Assembly (NCBI GenBank): GCA_002255905.1
Contig: NKIN01000002.1
Coordinates: forward strand, 310,001 to 374,000
Reading direction: 5' to 3'
Length of the DNA: 64,000 nucleotides
Origin: Burkholderiales bacterium PBB1
Lineage (GTDB): Bacteria > Pseudomonadota > Gammaproteobacteria > Burkholderiales > Burkholderiaceae_C
Made by a program: the position numbers and the translations under genes
The notes under the pieces: generated by a model
Databases searched by the model: none
Told to the model about the DNA's origin: nothing
What the model saw: the letters and a program-made list of their open reading frames with translations, nothing else
Shown here: piece by piece, positions 57,101 through 64,000 of the stretch
Position numbering within the stretch: the first letter of the stretch is position 1
Layout of the letters: the number at the start of each line of letters is the position of its first letter

Positions 57101-58175
57101 CGCCGTGCGCAACGAGGTGATGCAGACCCTGCGCACGCACGGGCTGTCGAAGCACAGCCATTTCATCGGCAAACCCAACGATCGCGGCGTGGTCGAGGTC
57201 TGGCGCGACACCCGGAGCGTGTTCAGCGCGCCGTTGCACGAGTTGCACCAGGTGTGGGACGAGGTGAGCTGGCGCATCGCGCGGCTGCGCGACAACCCGG
57301 CGTCTGCCGACGCCGAGCACGCGGCCGCCGGCCGTGCCGACGACACCGGCCTGCACCTGCACCTGAGCTTCGACCCGGGTGACGACGTGGCCGCCCCCTT
57401 CATCCACAGCGCGCGCCCCAAGCTCGCGATCCTGCGTGAGCAGGGTGTCAACAGCCAGGTGGAAATGAGCTACGCGATGGCACTGGCCGGTTTCGACACC
57501 CACGACGTGCACATGAGCGACCTGCAGGCCGGCCGCGCGCGGCTCGACCAGTTCATCGGCTTCGTGGCCTGTGGTGGCTTCAGCTACGGCGACACGCTGG
57601 GCGCCGGCGAGGGCTGGGCCCGTTCGATCCTGTTCAACCCACAACTTGCCGAGCAGTTCGCTGCCTTTTTCAACCGGCAGGACACCTTCGCGCTCGGCGT
57701 GTGCAACGGCTGCCAGATGATGGCGGCGCTGTCGCCCCTCATCCCGGGCGCGCAGGCCTGGCCCAAGTTCACCCGCAACCGCAGCGAGCAGTTCGAGGCG
57801 CGGCTGAGCTTGGTCGAAGTGCTGGACAGTCCCTCGATCCTGTTCACGGGCATGGCCGGCAGCCGCTTGCCGGTGGCGGTGTCGCACGGCGAGGGCTATG
57901 CCGACTTCTCCCAGCGTGGCGATGCCCAGGCCGTGCACCGGGCCATGCGCTTCGTCGATCACGCCGGCCTGGCCACCGAGGTCTATCCGTTCAACCCGAA
58001 CGGCAGCCCGGGCGGCTTGACCTCGGTGACCACGCCCGATGGCCGGTACACCGCGCTGATGCCGCATCCGGAGCGCGTGTTCCGCCATGCGCAGATGAGC
58101 TGGACGCCGGGTTCGATCGGCGAGCCTAGCCCGTGGATGCGCATGTTCCGTAACGCGAGGCGCTGGGTGGGCTGA
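54147..58175 (+). CDS. purL: Phosphoribosylformylglycinamidine synthase (single-chain)
   Basis: 1342 residues, the large single-chain PurL of beta- and gammaproteobacteria. It converts FGAR, glutamine and ATP to FGAM in purine synthesis. N-terminal domain, two AIRS-like halves ('[16 protein letters not shown]', '[19 protein letters not shown]', '[17 protein letters not shown]', '[10 protein letters not shown]') and a class I glutaminase domain whose Cys is in '[15 protein letters not shown]' with His and Glu in '[10 protein letters not shown]'. GTG 54147 gives the family N-terminus. A complete antisense open frame runs over the gene but is a composition artefact. Confidence 0.97.
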   Translation: MTTSPQHLFPVEGGHALPAFRAQALLARLQEVAPRVTAVDARHVHWVCSETPLSAAQRDALSGLLRYGDAYDGPTDGLLIVVAPRLGTVSPWASKATDIARNCGLNLKRIERVTEYRLTLKSGLLGGSKPLGADELAAVSALLHDRMTETVLLRREDAAHLFDEQPAAPMAQVDLLGAGRSALVAANVEFGLALSDDEIDYLVNAFTTLRRNPTDVELMMFAQANSEHCRHKIFNASFTIDGVAQERSMFQMIRNTHQLAPQHTVIAYSDNSSVMEGGVIERWLPEGYTNAPRYRARRELAHVLMKVETHNHPTAISPFPGASTGAGGEIRDEGATGRGSKPKAGLTGFTVSNLNLPGTDWPWERSPYGKPEHIASPLQIMIEGPLGGAAFNNEFGRPNLAGYFRVYEQTVGVAGREQRRGYHKPIMIAGGLGTISAAQTEKVAFAAGTLLVQLGGPGMRIGMGGSAASSMAAGANAAALDFDSVQRGNPEIQRRAQEVINHCAALGAVNPILAIHDVGAGGISNAFPELVDGAGRGARFDLRQVPLEESGLSPKEIWSNESQERYVLAVQPDLLPMFDAMCVRERCPYAVVGVATEAKQLVLAEAPMTDSMSPASPAIDMPMEVLLGKPPKMHRDVTRVLPELAALDLSDATLDVVALDVLRHPTVASKRFLITIGDRSVGGLSHRDPMVGPWQVPVADCAVTLADYSGLRGEAMSMGERTPLAAIDAPASGRMAVGEALTNLLAAPLALERVKLSCNWMAACGEPGEDAALYDTVRAVGMALCPALGISVPVGKDSLSMRTRWSEQGEARQVTAPVSLIVSAFVTLDDVRGTLTPQLQPGDTTLILIDLGQGKNRMAGSMLAQVMSQTGNASRDGVPDVDDPAMLKSLVTAINQLRAEGRLLAYHDRSDGGLWATVCEMAFAGHLGVSLNIDMLLVEGDGISDSRMDWGDSKNWAGQIGARRHELTLKALFNEELGVVIQVPTAVRNEVMQTLRTHGLSKHSHFIGKPNDRGVVEVWRDTRSVFSAPLHELHQVWDEVSWRIARLRDNPASADAEHAAAGRADDTGLHLHLSFDPGDDVAAPFIHSARPKLAILREQGVNSQVEMSYAMALAGFDTHDVHMSDLQAGRARLDQFIGFVACGGFSYGDTLGAGEGWARSILFNPQLAEQFAAFFNRQDTFALGVCNGCQMMAALSPLIPGAQAWPKFTRNRSEQFEARLSLVEVLDSPSILFTGMAGSRLPVAVSHGEGYADFSQRGDAQAVHRAMRFVDHAGLATEVYPFNPNGSPGGLTSVTTPDGRYTALMPHPERVFRHAQMSWTPGSIGEPSPWMRMFRNARRWVG

Positions 58176-58247
58176 CCTGATCCAGCGGGCCCTTCGGCCC
58201 ATTACCATCCCACCCGTTCCTGCACGTCGATCCGATCCACCTCCGAG

Positions 58248-58730
58248 ATGCCGATGAACCGATTCCTACGGATGCTGTTGTTGGTGCTGGCTTGCATGGC
58301 CGCCGGATGTTCACAGCTTCCGCTGCGCGATTCACTGCGCATCAGCCTGGTCGGCATCGAGCCGCTTCCGGGGCAGGGGCTGGAGTTGCGGATGGCGATG
58401 AAGCTGCGGGTGCAGAACCCCAATGACACTGCGGTCGATTTCGACGGCGTGGCACTCGAGGTCGATCTGCGTGGCTTGAGTTTCGCCAGCGGCGTGAGCG
58501 ATCAGGTGGGCTCGATCCCGCGCTACAGCGAGTCGGTCATTTCGGTGCCGGTGACGGTGTCGGCCATCTCGGTGCTGCGTCAGGGCCTCAGCTTTGCCAA
58601 CGGCGATCGCTCCAGCATCACCTACGCGATCCGCGGCAAGATCGGCGGATCGATGCTCGGCGGCTCGACGTTCAAGTCCAACGGGCAGGTCGATCTGCCG
58701 ACCTCGCTGCTCGGTCCCAACCCCCCTTGA
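58248..58730 (+). CDS. LEA type 2/WHy-domain lipoprotein
   Basis: 160 residues. Lipoprotein signal peptide with lipobox ending in Cys near residue 22 ('LLVLACMAAGCSQ'). The rest is a single LEA14/WHy beta-sandwich: 'ISLVGIEPLPGQGLELRMAM', 'LRVQNPNDTAVDFDGVALEV' and a closing 'SITYAIRGKIGG'. Such proteins are envelope-located and of uncertain function. ATG 58254 is an equally plausible start two codons in. It begins 72 bp after purL. Confidence 0.82.
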   Translation: MPMNRFLRMLLLVLACMAAGCSQLPLRDSLRISLVGIEPLPGQGLELRMAMKLRVQNPNDTAVDFDGVALEVDLRGLSFASGVSDQVGSIPRYSESVISVPVTVSAISVLRQGLSFANGDRSSITYAIRGKIGGSMLGGSTFKSNGQVDLPTSLLGPNPP

Positions 58731-58746
58731 GTCCAGCGAGGTCGCT

Positions 58747-59508
58747 GTGATCGCGCCGCCGATTGCCAGTGCTCCCGGTGGTGCGGCTCGATTCGAGCGA
58801 CTCGATGTGCTGCGCGGCGTGGCGATCGTCTGGATGGCTGCGTTTCATTTCTGCTTCGATCTGAACCATTTCGGTTTCATCCAGCAGGACTTTCACGGCG
58901 ACCCGCTGTGGACCGCGCAGCGCAGCGCGATCGTCACGCTGTTTGTGTTCTGTGCGGGCGTGGGCCAGGCGGTGGCGGTGGCGCAGGGGCAGACGATGCG
59001 GCGCTTCTGGCGGCGTTGGGGGCAGATTGCCGCATGCGCCGTGGTGGTCAGCCTCGGCTCGGCGCTGATGTTTCCGCAGAGCTACATCAGCTTCGGCGTG
59101 CTGCATGGCATGGCGGTGATGTGGCTGCTGCTGCGGCTGGCGGCACCGGCGGGCCGCGGGTTGTGGCTGCTGGGTTTGGCGGCGCTGCTGATGCCGTTGC
59201 TCATTGAGCACCCGTTCTTCGACACCCGTGCGACCAACTGGGTCGGTCTGGTGACGCACAAGCCGATCACCGAAGACTATGTGCCCGTGCTGCCATGGCT
59301 CGGTGTGGCGTTGTGGGGCATGGCAGCAGGACGATGGATGCTGCGCCATCGGCCAGCGTGGTTGAGCGGTGCAGTGCCTGCAGCGCTGCAGCAGCCCAGC
59401 CGGCCGCTGGCCGTGCTGGGTCGCTGGAGCCTGAGCTTCTACATGCTGCATCAGCCGGTGCTGATCGGTGTGGTGATGACGGCAGCCTGGCTGCTGAAGC
59501 CGTCATGA
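58747..59508 (+). CDS. DUF1624/HGSNAT-like integral membrane protein
   Basis: 253 residues, about 7 membrane spans. The N-terminal 'RFERLDVLRGVAIVWMAAFH' followed by 'FCFDLNHFG' is the signature of DUF1624, related to heparan-alpha-glucosaminide acetyltransferase; an acyl transfer role in the envelope is possible but unproven. C-terminal 'GRWSLSFYMLHQPVLIGVV' is also conserved. GTG 58747, 16 bp after the lipoprotein stop, is the best start; the frame is open further back inside the previous gene. Confidence 0.83.
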   Translation: MIAPPIASAPGGAARFERLDVLRGVAIVWMAAFHFCFDLNHFGFIQQDFHGDPLWTAQRSAIVTLFVFCAGVGQAVAVAQGQTMRRFWRRWGQIAACAVVVSLGSALMFPQSYISFGVLHGMAVMWLLLRLAAPAGRGLWLLGLAALLMPLLIEHPFFDTRATNWVGLVTHKPITEDYVPVLPWLGVALWGMAAGRWMLRHRPAWLSGAVPAALQQPSRPLAVLGRWSLSFYMLHQPVLIGVVMTAAWLLKPS

Positions 59509-59551
59509 CGAGGCGGCCAGTCGCGCCGACCCCACCCGGTACCATCGGCCG

Positions 59552-60310
59552 ATGAGCAACAAGATCCTGTTCGGCTTCCATGCCGTCAATGTCCGGCTGA
59601 AGACCACGCCGAAATCCGTCGTCGAGATCCATGTCGACACCTCCCGCCGCGACCAACGCATGCGCCAGTTCATCGAGCGCGCCACGGCCGCCGGCTCCAA
59701 GCTGATCGACAGCGACGACGCCCGGCTGCAGAAGCTGTGCGGCACGCATCGCCACCAGGGCGTGGTGGCACGGGTCGAGCCGGTGGCGCTGAGCCGCTCG
59801 ATCGACGACACGCTCGATGAACTCGATGCCCTCGAAGGCAACCCGCTGCTGCTGGTGCTCGACGGCATCACCGACCCGCACAACCTGGGGGCCTGCCTGC
59901 GTGTGGCCGACGGTGCTGGCGCGCATGCCGTGATCGCGCCCAAGGATCACGCGGTAGGCGTCAACGCGACGGTGGCCAAGGTGTCCAGCGGGGCTTCTGA
60001 CACGGTGCCGTACTTCATGGTGACCAACCTCGCGCGCACGCTCAACGAGTTGAAAGACCGCAACATCCGCGTCATTGGCACATCGGACACCGCAACGCAG
60101 TCGCTGTATGACATCGACCTGAGCGGCCCCGTCGCGCTGGTGCTGGGTGCCGAAGGCGCGGGCATGCGGCAGTTGACGGCCAAGACCTGCGACGAACTCG
60201 TCAGCCTGCCGATGTGCGGCGCCGTGGAGAGCCTGAACGTGTCGGTCGCCAGCGGCGTGTGCCTGTACGAAGCGCTGCGCCAGCGGCGTGCGAAAGAAAA
60301 AACCTCGTGA
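59552..60310 (+). CDS. rlmB: 23S rRNA (guanosine-2'-O-)-methyltransferase
   Basis: 252 residues of the SPOUT/TrmH family. N-terminal substrate-binding domain starts 'MSNKILFGFHAVNVRLK'; the knot domain has motif 1 'LDGITDPHNLGACLRVADGAG' (family NxxxxxR), motif 2 'VALVLGAEGAGMRQLT' and motif 3 'LPMCGAVESLNVSVASGV'. It methylates G2251 in 23S rRNA. ATG 59552 is the family start. Convergent with cydB, 49 bp apart. Confidence 0.95.
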   Translation: MSNKILFGFHAVNVRLKTTPKSVVEIHVDTSRRDQRMRQFIERATAAGSKLIDSDDARLQKLCGTHRHQGVVARVEPVALSRSIDDTLDELDALEGNPLLLVLDGITDPHNLGACLRVADGAGAHAVIAPKDHAVGVNATVAKVSSGASDTVPYFMVTNLARTLNELKDRNIRVIGTSDTATQSLYDIDLSGPVALVLGAEGAGMRQLTAKTCDELVSLPMCGAVESLNVSVASGVCLYEALRQRRAKEKTS

Positions 60311-60319
60311 GGCGAGCCG

Positions 60320-60349
60320 TGCCGCAGCGCCCGTCAGCGCGCTGCGGCA
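60320..60349. terminator. Hairpin between convergent rlmB and cydB
   Basis: TGCCGCAGCGC (60320-60330) and GCGCTGCGGCA (60339-60349) form a perfect 11-bp stem with an 8-nt loop, filling most of the 49-bp gap between the two stop codons. There is no T-run on either side, so it may act as a weak or factor-assisted bidirectional terminator. Confidence 0.55.
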
Positions 60350-60359
60350 TGAACCTGAT

Positions 60360-61355
60360 TCAGGCGTAGCGCAGTGCCGTGGCCTTGCCCCAGAACACCT
60401 TGTACGAAAACACGGTGTAGGCCGCGATGGCCGGCACCGAAATGCACACCCCGGCGAGGATGACCTTCAGCGCCGGGGTGCTGCTGGCCGCCTGCCAGAT
60501 CGTCAGCCGGTCGATCACGACGAACGGGTAGATGCTGTAGGCCAGCCCGATGAAGCCGAGCACGAAGACAGCGATCAACGCGGCAAACGGCAGCCAGCAC
60601 AGTGTGGTGCGCACGATGGCCTTGTCGAGCACCTTCCGGGCCGTGATCAGTGCGATCCCGGTGGCGATCGGAATGACCATCAGCGCAATGATCTCGGGCA
60701 GCGCGAACCAGCGCTCGCGCACGGTCGCGCTGATCCACGGCGTGGCGAGCGAAATCAGCACCATGCCGATCACCACCGGCCCCCAGGCCAGCTTGGCCCA
60801 GCCGATGGCCTTCAATTGCAATTCGCCTTCGGTCTTCATCACCAGCCAGGCCGCGCCCAGCAGCGCGTAGGCCGCCGGCAGTGCCAACGCAATGGCCGCG
60901 GCGAACACCGGGTAGTTCCAGCCCTCGCCGAAGCCGCTGATGTAGCGACCCAGCATCCACCCTTGCGAGAGCGACGCCAGCATCGAGCCGGCGAAGAACA
61001 GACGGTCCCAGAGCGGCTTGGCGCTGGACTTGGCCTTGACGCGGAAATCGAACGCGACGCCGCGCAGTGTCAGGCCGATCAGCATCAGTGTGACAGGCAG
61101 GTAAAGCTGCGAGAGCACCAGGCCATGCGCCTTCGGGAAGGCGACCAGCAGGATCCCGATGCCCAGCACCAACCAGGTTTCGTTGGCGTCCCAGAACGGG
61201 CCGATCGATGCAATCAGCACATCCTTCTCTTCGGCGGTAGCCCGTGGCATCAACAGGCCGACGCCGAGGTCGTAGCCATCGCTGATCACGTAGATCAGCA
61301 TGGAGATACCCATCAGCGCCATGAAGATCACCGGCAGCGCGGTATCGAAATTCAT
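60360..61355 (-). CDS. cydB: Cytochrome bd-type ubiquinol oxidase, subunit II
   Basis: 331 residues with about 8 spans. 'VISDGYDLGVGLLMP' near residue 24, 'SIGPFWDANETWLVLGIG' near 50 and 'LTLRGVAFDFRVKA' are the CydB signatures. It partners CydA in quinol oxidation without proton pumping. ATG 61355 overlaps the cydA stop (ATGA). No room exists after the gene for a CydX-type small subunit, in line with the cyanide-insensitive (CIO-like) branch. Confidence 0.93.
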   Translation of the reverse strand: MNFDTALPVIFMALMGISMLIYVISDGYDLGVGLLMPRATAEEKDVLIASIGPFWDANETWLVLGIGILLVAFPKAHGLVLSQLYLPVTLMLIGLTLRGVAFDFRVKAKSSAKPLWDRLFFAGSMLASLSQGWMLGRYISGFGEGWNYPVFAAAIALALPAAYALLGAAWLVMKTEGELQLKAIGWAKLAWGPVVIGMVLISLATPWISATVRERWFALPEIIALMVIPIATGIALITARKVLDKAIVRTTLCWLPFAALIAVFVLGFIGLAYSIYPFVVIDRLTIWQAASSTPALKVILAGVCISVPAIAAYTVFSYKVFWGKATALRYA

Positions 61356-62734
61356 GATGCGTTGCCTCCGACCAGCGCCTGGGCAGCGCGGCCTTCGGCT
61401 TCTTCGAGCGCGTTCGACTCGATCACGTCTTCCGGCTTCTCGGCCATGTACTTCAGCACCGCCACGTACGCGACGATCAACGCCGCATACAGCGTCAGAT
61501 ACATCGCAAGGCTCAGTCCGATCATGGACGAGGTGACTGTGGTGGAGGCCACGTCGGCAGTGCGCAGCAGACCGAAGACGATGAAGGGCTGACGCCCGAT
61601 TTCCGTGACGTACCAACCCGCCACCGTGGCGACCCAGCCTGAAAAGGTCATGCCGGCCAGCACCCAGAGCAGCGCCCTGGGCAGACGCTCGGCCTGCCAT
61701 TGCGCGCGGCGGGAGATCCACCAGCCAGCCCAGCTGACCGCGAGCATCAGCACACCGGTACCCACCATCACCCGGAACGCCCAGAACACCGGCGCCACCG
61801 GTGGGTGCATGTCCCCGAATTCGTTGATCCCCTTGATTTCGCCTTCCTTGTCATGCGTGAGGATCAGGCTGGCCATGCGCGGGATCGCGATTTCGTACTT
61901 GTTGCTGCGTGTTTCAGCATCCGGCCAGGCGAACAGCAGCAGTGGGGCACCGCGCTCGGTCTCCCAAATGCCTTCCATCGCGGCAATCTTCTGCGGCTGG
62001 TGTTCCAGGGTGTTCAGGCCGTGCATGTCACCGACCATGATCTGCACCGGGATCACCACCGCCGCCAACGTCAGCCCGACACGCAGGATCTTCGGCGCCG
62101 AGCGCTCGGCCGCGCCGCGCAGCAGCTGCCACGCACTCAGGCCGGCCAGCAGAAATGAGCAGGTCAACGCAGACGCCAGCAGCATGTGCGCGAAGCGGTA
62201 CGGGAACGACGGGTTGAAGATGACTTCGGCCCAGCTCACCACGTGAAAGACGCCGTCGATGATTTCGTGGCCCGCGGGCGTCTGCAGCCACGAATTCAGC
62301 GCCAGGATCCAGAACGCACTGACGGTGGTGCCAAAGGCGACGAAGAAGCTCGCCATCATGTGGATGCGTTCGCTCACCCGGCCATGGCCGAACAGCATCA
62401 CGCCCAGGAAGCCGGCCTCCAGAAAGAAGGCCGTCAGCACCTCGTAGCCCAGCAGCGGGCCTGCCACGTTGCCCGCCTTCTCCATGAACCCGGGCCAGTT
62501 GGTGCCGAACTGGAAGCTCATCGTGATGCCACTGACCACGCCCAGCGCGAAGCTCAGAGCGAACACCTTGGTCCAGAAGCGGTATGCCGCCAGCCAGGCG
62601 GTGTCGCGGGTCGCCAGCCAGCGCCAGCGGAAAAACAGCAGCACCCAGCCCAGGGCGATCGTGATCGTCGGGAACAGGATGTGGAAAGTGATGTTTGCAG
62701 CGAACTGCATGCGGGCGAGGATCAACGCGTCCAT
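61352..62734 (-). CDS. cydA: Cytochrome bd-type ubiquinol oxidase, subunit I
   Basis: 460 residues. The heme ligand His18 is in 'QFAANITFHILFPTITIAL' and a second His lies in 'YRFAHMLLASALTC'. The short Q-loop between spans 6 and 7 ('MHGLNTLEHQPQKIAAMEG') and total length are those of CIO-type oxidases. The conserved GRQPW reads 'GRQPF' here. With cydB it gives a high-affinity or cyanide-tolerant terminal oxidase. It begins 14 bp after gbsR, in the same operon. Confidence 0.95.
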   Translation of the reverse strand: MDALILARMQFAANITFHILFPTITIALGWVLLFFRWRWLATRDTAWLAAYRFWTKVFALSFALGVVSGITMSFQFGTNWPGFMEKAGNVAGPLLGYEVLTAFFLEAGFLGVMLFGHGRVSERIHMMASFFVAFGTTVSAFWILALNSWLQTPAGHEIIDGVFHVVSWAEVIFNPSFPYRFAHMLLASALTCSFLLAGLSAWQLLRGAAERSAPKILRVGLTLAAVVIPVQIMVGDMHGLNTLEHQPQKIAAMEGIWETERGAPLLLFAWPDAETRSNKYEIAIPRMASLILTHDKEGEIKGINEFGDMHPPVAPVFWAFRVMVGTGVLMLAVSWAGWWISRRAQWQAERLPRALLWVLAGMTFSGWVATVAGWYVTEIGRQPFIVFGLLRTADVASTTVTSSMIGLSLAMYLTLYAALIVAYVAVLKYMAEKPEDVIESNALEEAEGRAAQALVGGNAS

Positions 62735-62748
62735 CGACTGACTGCCTT

Positions 62749-63333
62749 TCAGGAAGGTGACTTGCCACCGGCGGCTGCTTTTGCCTTGCCGGTGAGTTGG
62801 AGCAAACGCTGCACTTTCGATCCCATCTTCATCAACTGGGCGAGGGTTTTCTGGTCCATGCGCTGCACGTCGTCGAACCAGGTCGTCATCAGCTCGATCA
62901 GATCATGCATGCTTTTCATGCGCTGCTGGGCGATGCGATCCTCGTCGGTTGTTGCTTCGTCGAGCAGCGCATTGCGAAGCATTGACAAGGTCGGCTCGAT
63001 CTCGCGGCGGCGGCGCACCTCCGCCAGGGTGCGAAAGATCTCCCAGGCGTCGGTCGGGGCTTCGAAGTATTCGCGGCGGTCGCCGGGCAGATGGCGCAGA
63101 TGCACCAGTTGCCACGCCTGCAGCTCCTTCAGACCCATGCTCACGTTGGAACGCGAGAAGTCGAGCGACTCGCCGATGTCATCGGCGTTCAGCGGGCGGG
63201 GCGAGACGAAGATCAGCGCGTAGATCTGACCGACGGTGCGGTTGATGCCCCAGCGGCTGCCCATCTCGCCGAAGTGGCTGACAAAGCTGCGCACGAGCGG
63301 AGAGAGGGGCGAGGTGCCGGGAGGGTCTTGCAT
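62749..63333 (-). CDS. GbsR/MarR-family transcriptional regulator
   Basis: 194 residues. Winged helix with 'RTVGQIYALIFVSPRPLNAD' and recognition region 'DIGESLDFSRSNVSMGLKEL', then 'DRREYFEAPTDAWEIFRTL' and a C-terminal helical dimerisation region. The order is that of GbsR-like regulators. It lies 14 bp upstream of cydA on the same strand, so it very probably controls its own operon through the palindrome at 63378-63393. The effector is unknown. Confidence 0.88.
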   Translation of the reverse strand: MQDPPGTSPLSPLVRSFVSHFGEMGSRWGINRTVGQIYALIFVSPRPLNADDIGESLDFSRSNVSMGLKELQAWQLVHLRHLPGDRREYFEAPTDAWEIFRTLAEVRRRREIEPTLSMLRNALLDEATTDEDRIAQQRMKSMHDLIELMTTWFDDVQRMDQKTLAQLMKMGSKVQRLLQLTGKAKAAAGGKSPS

Positions 63334-63364
63334 CGAACGTGAGCGCCGAGCTGCTGTAACCGAA

Positions 63365-63393
63365 ATTCTATCGAAAATTCAGTAATTACTGAA
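63365..63393 (-). promoter_or_regulatory. gbsR-cydAB promoter with operator-like palindrome
   Basis: TTCAGTAATTACTGAA (63378-63393) is a perfect 16-bp palindrome, 45 bp ahead of gbsR. A minus-strand -10 TAGAAT is at 63370-63365; the palindrome covers the spacer and the weak -35. Binding by the encoded GbsR-like protein would block this promoter. Confidence 0.65.
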
Positions 63394-63446
63394 AATTGAT
63401 GAAAGGCCGTGCAGGCAACCGTGCTTCAGTGCACGCGTTTTCCCGC

Positions 63447-64000
63447 TCAGGCCTGCGCCCAGAACACGGCAAACCAGCTCTGTGCGTCGACCCAGCAGCG
63501 GCTGCGCGTGAACCCTGCCGATTGCAGCAGCTCAGCGAAGCCCTCGATGCAGTACTTGTACGAATTTTCGGTGTGCAGCCGCTCGCCGGCTTCGAAGGTC
63601 CGCTCGCCCTGCGGCAATCGCACCACCAGTGTGCGCCGCGCTTCGAGGTGCATCTCGATGCGTGAGGCGCTGCGGTTGAAGTACGCGACATGGCGCCAGT
63701 CGCGTGGATCGAAATCGCTGTCGATCAGCCGGTTCAGATGGCGCAGCAGGTTGAGGTTGAATGCGGCCGTCACGCCCAGGGCATCGTCGTAGGCCGGCTC
63801 CAGCCATTCGCTGTCCTTGACGAGGTCGACGCCGATCAGCAGCCCGCCGTCGCGCGACTGTCCCCGAACGCTGGTCAGAAACACCGCAGCCTGTTCAGGG
63901 GTGAAATTGCCGATGCTCGAACCAGGGTAGAAAAACACCGGCCGACCGCGCAGGGTGTCGGTCGGGAGGGCCAGCGTGCTGGCGAAATCGAGCCCCAGGC
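63447..64000 (-). CDS. egtD: L-histidine N-alpha-methyltransferase, 5' part outside the window
   Basis: C-terminal ~184 residues of a DUF2260/EgtD-family protein, which trimethylates histidine in ergothioneine synthesis. Seen: 'LGLDFASTLALPTDTLRGRP' continuing to 'VFFYPGSSIGNFTPEQA', then 'GGLLIGVDLVKDSEWLEPAY', 'VTAAFNLNLLRHLNRL' and 'HTENSYKYCIEGF'. The frame runs unbroken to the last base of the window, so the start is missing. Its stop lies about 55 bp upstream of the gbsR operator region. EgtB would be expected upstream. Confidence 0.9.
   Translation of the reverse strand, partial: LGLDFASTLALPTDTLRGRPVFFYPGSSIGNFTPEQAAVFLTSVRGQSRDGGLLIGVDLVKDSEWLEPAYDDALGVTAAFNLNLLRHLNRLIDSDFDPRDWRHVAYFNRSASRIEMHLEARRTLVVRLPQGERTFEAGERLHTENSYKYCIEGFAELLQSAGFTRSRCWVDAQSWFAVFWAQA

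Noticed and set aside
58185-58206. Terminator after purL (GGGCC-CTTC-GGCCC)
   Set aside because: Only a 5-bp stem and no T-run; too weak to list.
54087-58208. A 1373-codon open frame on the minus strand across all of purL
   Set aside because: It is antisense to a certain purL, rich in His/Arg/Gly/Ala with no domain, and results from GC-rich third positions on the opposite strand.
63447-63938. EgtD-like protein starting at an internal GTG at 63938
   Set aside because: The frame continues to the window edge with conserved EgtD sequence, so the gene is cut by the window and not short.

Overview
The window is GC-rich, densely coded chromosome with no transposase, integrase, phage gene, tRNA, rRNA or CRISPR array that I can see. 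Several features point to a betaproteobacterium of the order Burkholderiales, probably near the Rubrivivax/Leptothrix/Aquincola group: PriB between rpsF and rpsR, a class I PHA locus (phaC-phaA-phaB), a PEP-CTERM surface protein with the TPR protein PrsT, a cysI-DUF934-cysH sulfate assimilation operon, and the map-glnD pair. The genus is an inference.

Layout, left to right. 1-5 kb: a YafS-like methyltransferase, rnhA, a large sodium:solute symporter, and the rpsF-priB-rpsR-rplI ribosomal operon, which ends in a clear terminator. 5.7-14.9 kb: a five-gene operon whose order and subunit sizes match acetophenone carboxylase (apcABCDE) of anaerobic aromatic degraders. It is followed by a translationally overlapping CobW-type GTPase and preceded by a perfect FNR/ANR box at class II position. 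15-18 kb: the GTPase YlqF, a stand-alone response regulator, and a TrxR-like ferredoxin-NADP reductase coupled to a 7Fe ferredoxin. 18-25 kb (minus strand): a sulfate assimilation operon, TSUP exporter-cysI-DUF934-cysH-cysD-cysN-cobA. 25-29 kb: a PEP-CTERM/XDP1-like surface protein behind a sigma-54 promoter, and PrsT. 29-44 kb: a complete Lap adhesin locus (TolC-like LapE, protease LapG, c-di-GMP receptor LapD, giant adhesin LapA with a TAAG LapG site, HlyD-like LapC, ABC exporter LapB). 44-49.5 kb: a NUDIX hydrolase, PgeF, a small membrane protein and phaC-phaA-phaB. 49.5-60 kb: mnmH, glnD, map, purL, an LEA-type lipoprotein, a DUF1624 membrane protein and rlmB. 60-64 kb: a gbsR-cydA-cydB bd-type oxidase operon with an operator-like palindrome, and the 3' part of egtD at the window edge.

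Four gene sets work as units. The apc operon should carboxylate a ketone at the cost of ATP, and its FNR box predicts use under low oxygen. The cys operon reduces sulfate to sulfide but has no CysJ in view, so the nearby ferredoxin/FNR pair is a candidate electron donor. The Lap genes form a c-di-GMP-gated surface adhesion switch, next to a sigma-54-controlled PEP-CTERM surface protein. The PHA genes convert acetyl-CoA to polyhydroxybutyrate. The most notable content is the apc-cobW operon with its predicted anaerobic promoter.
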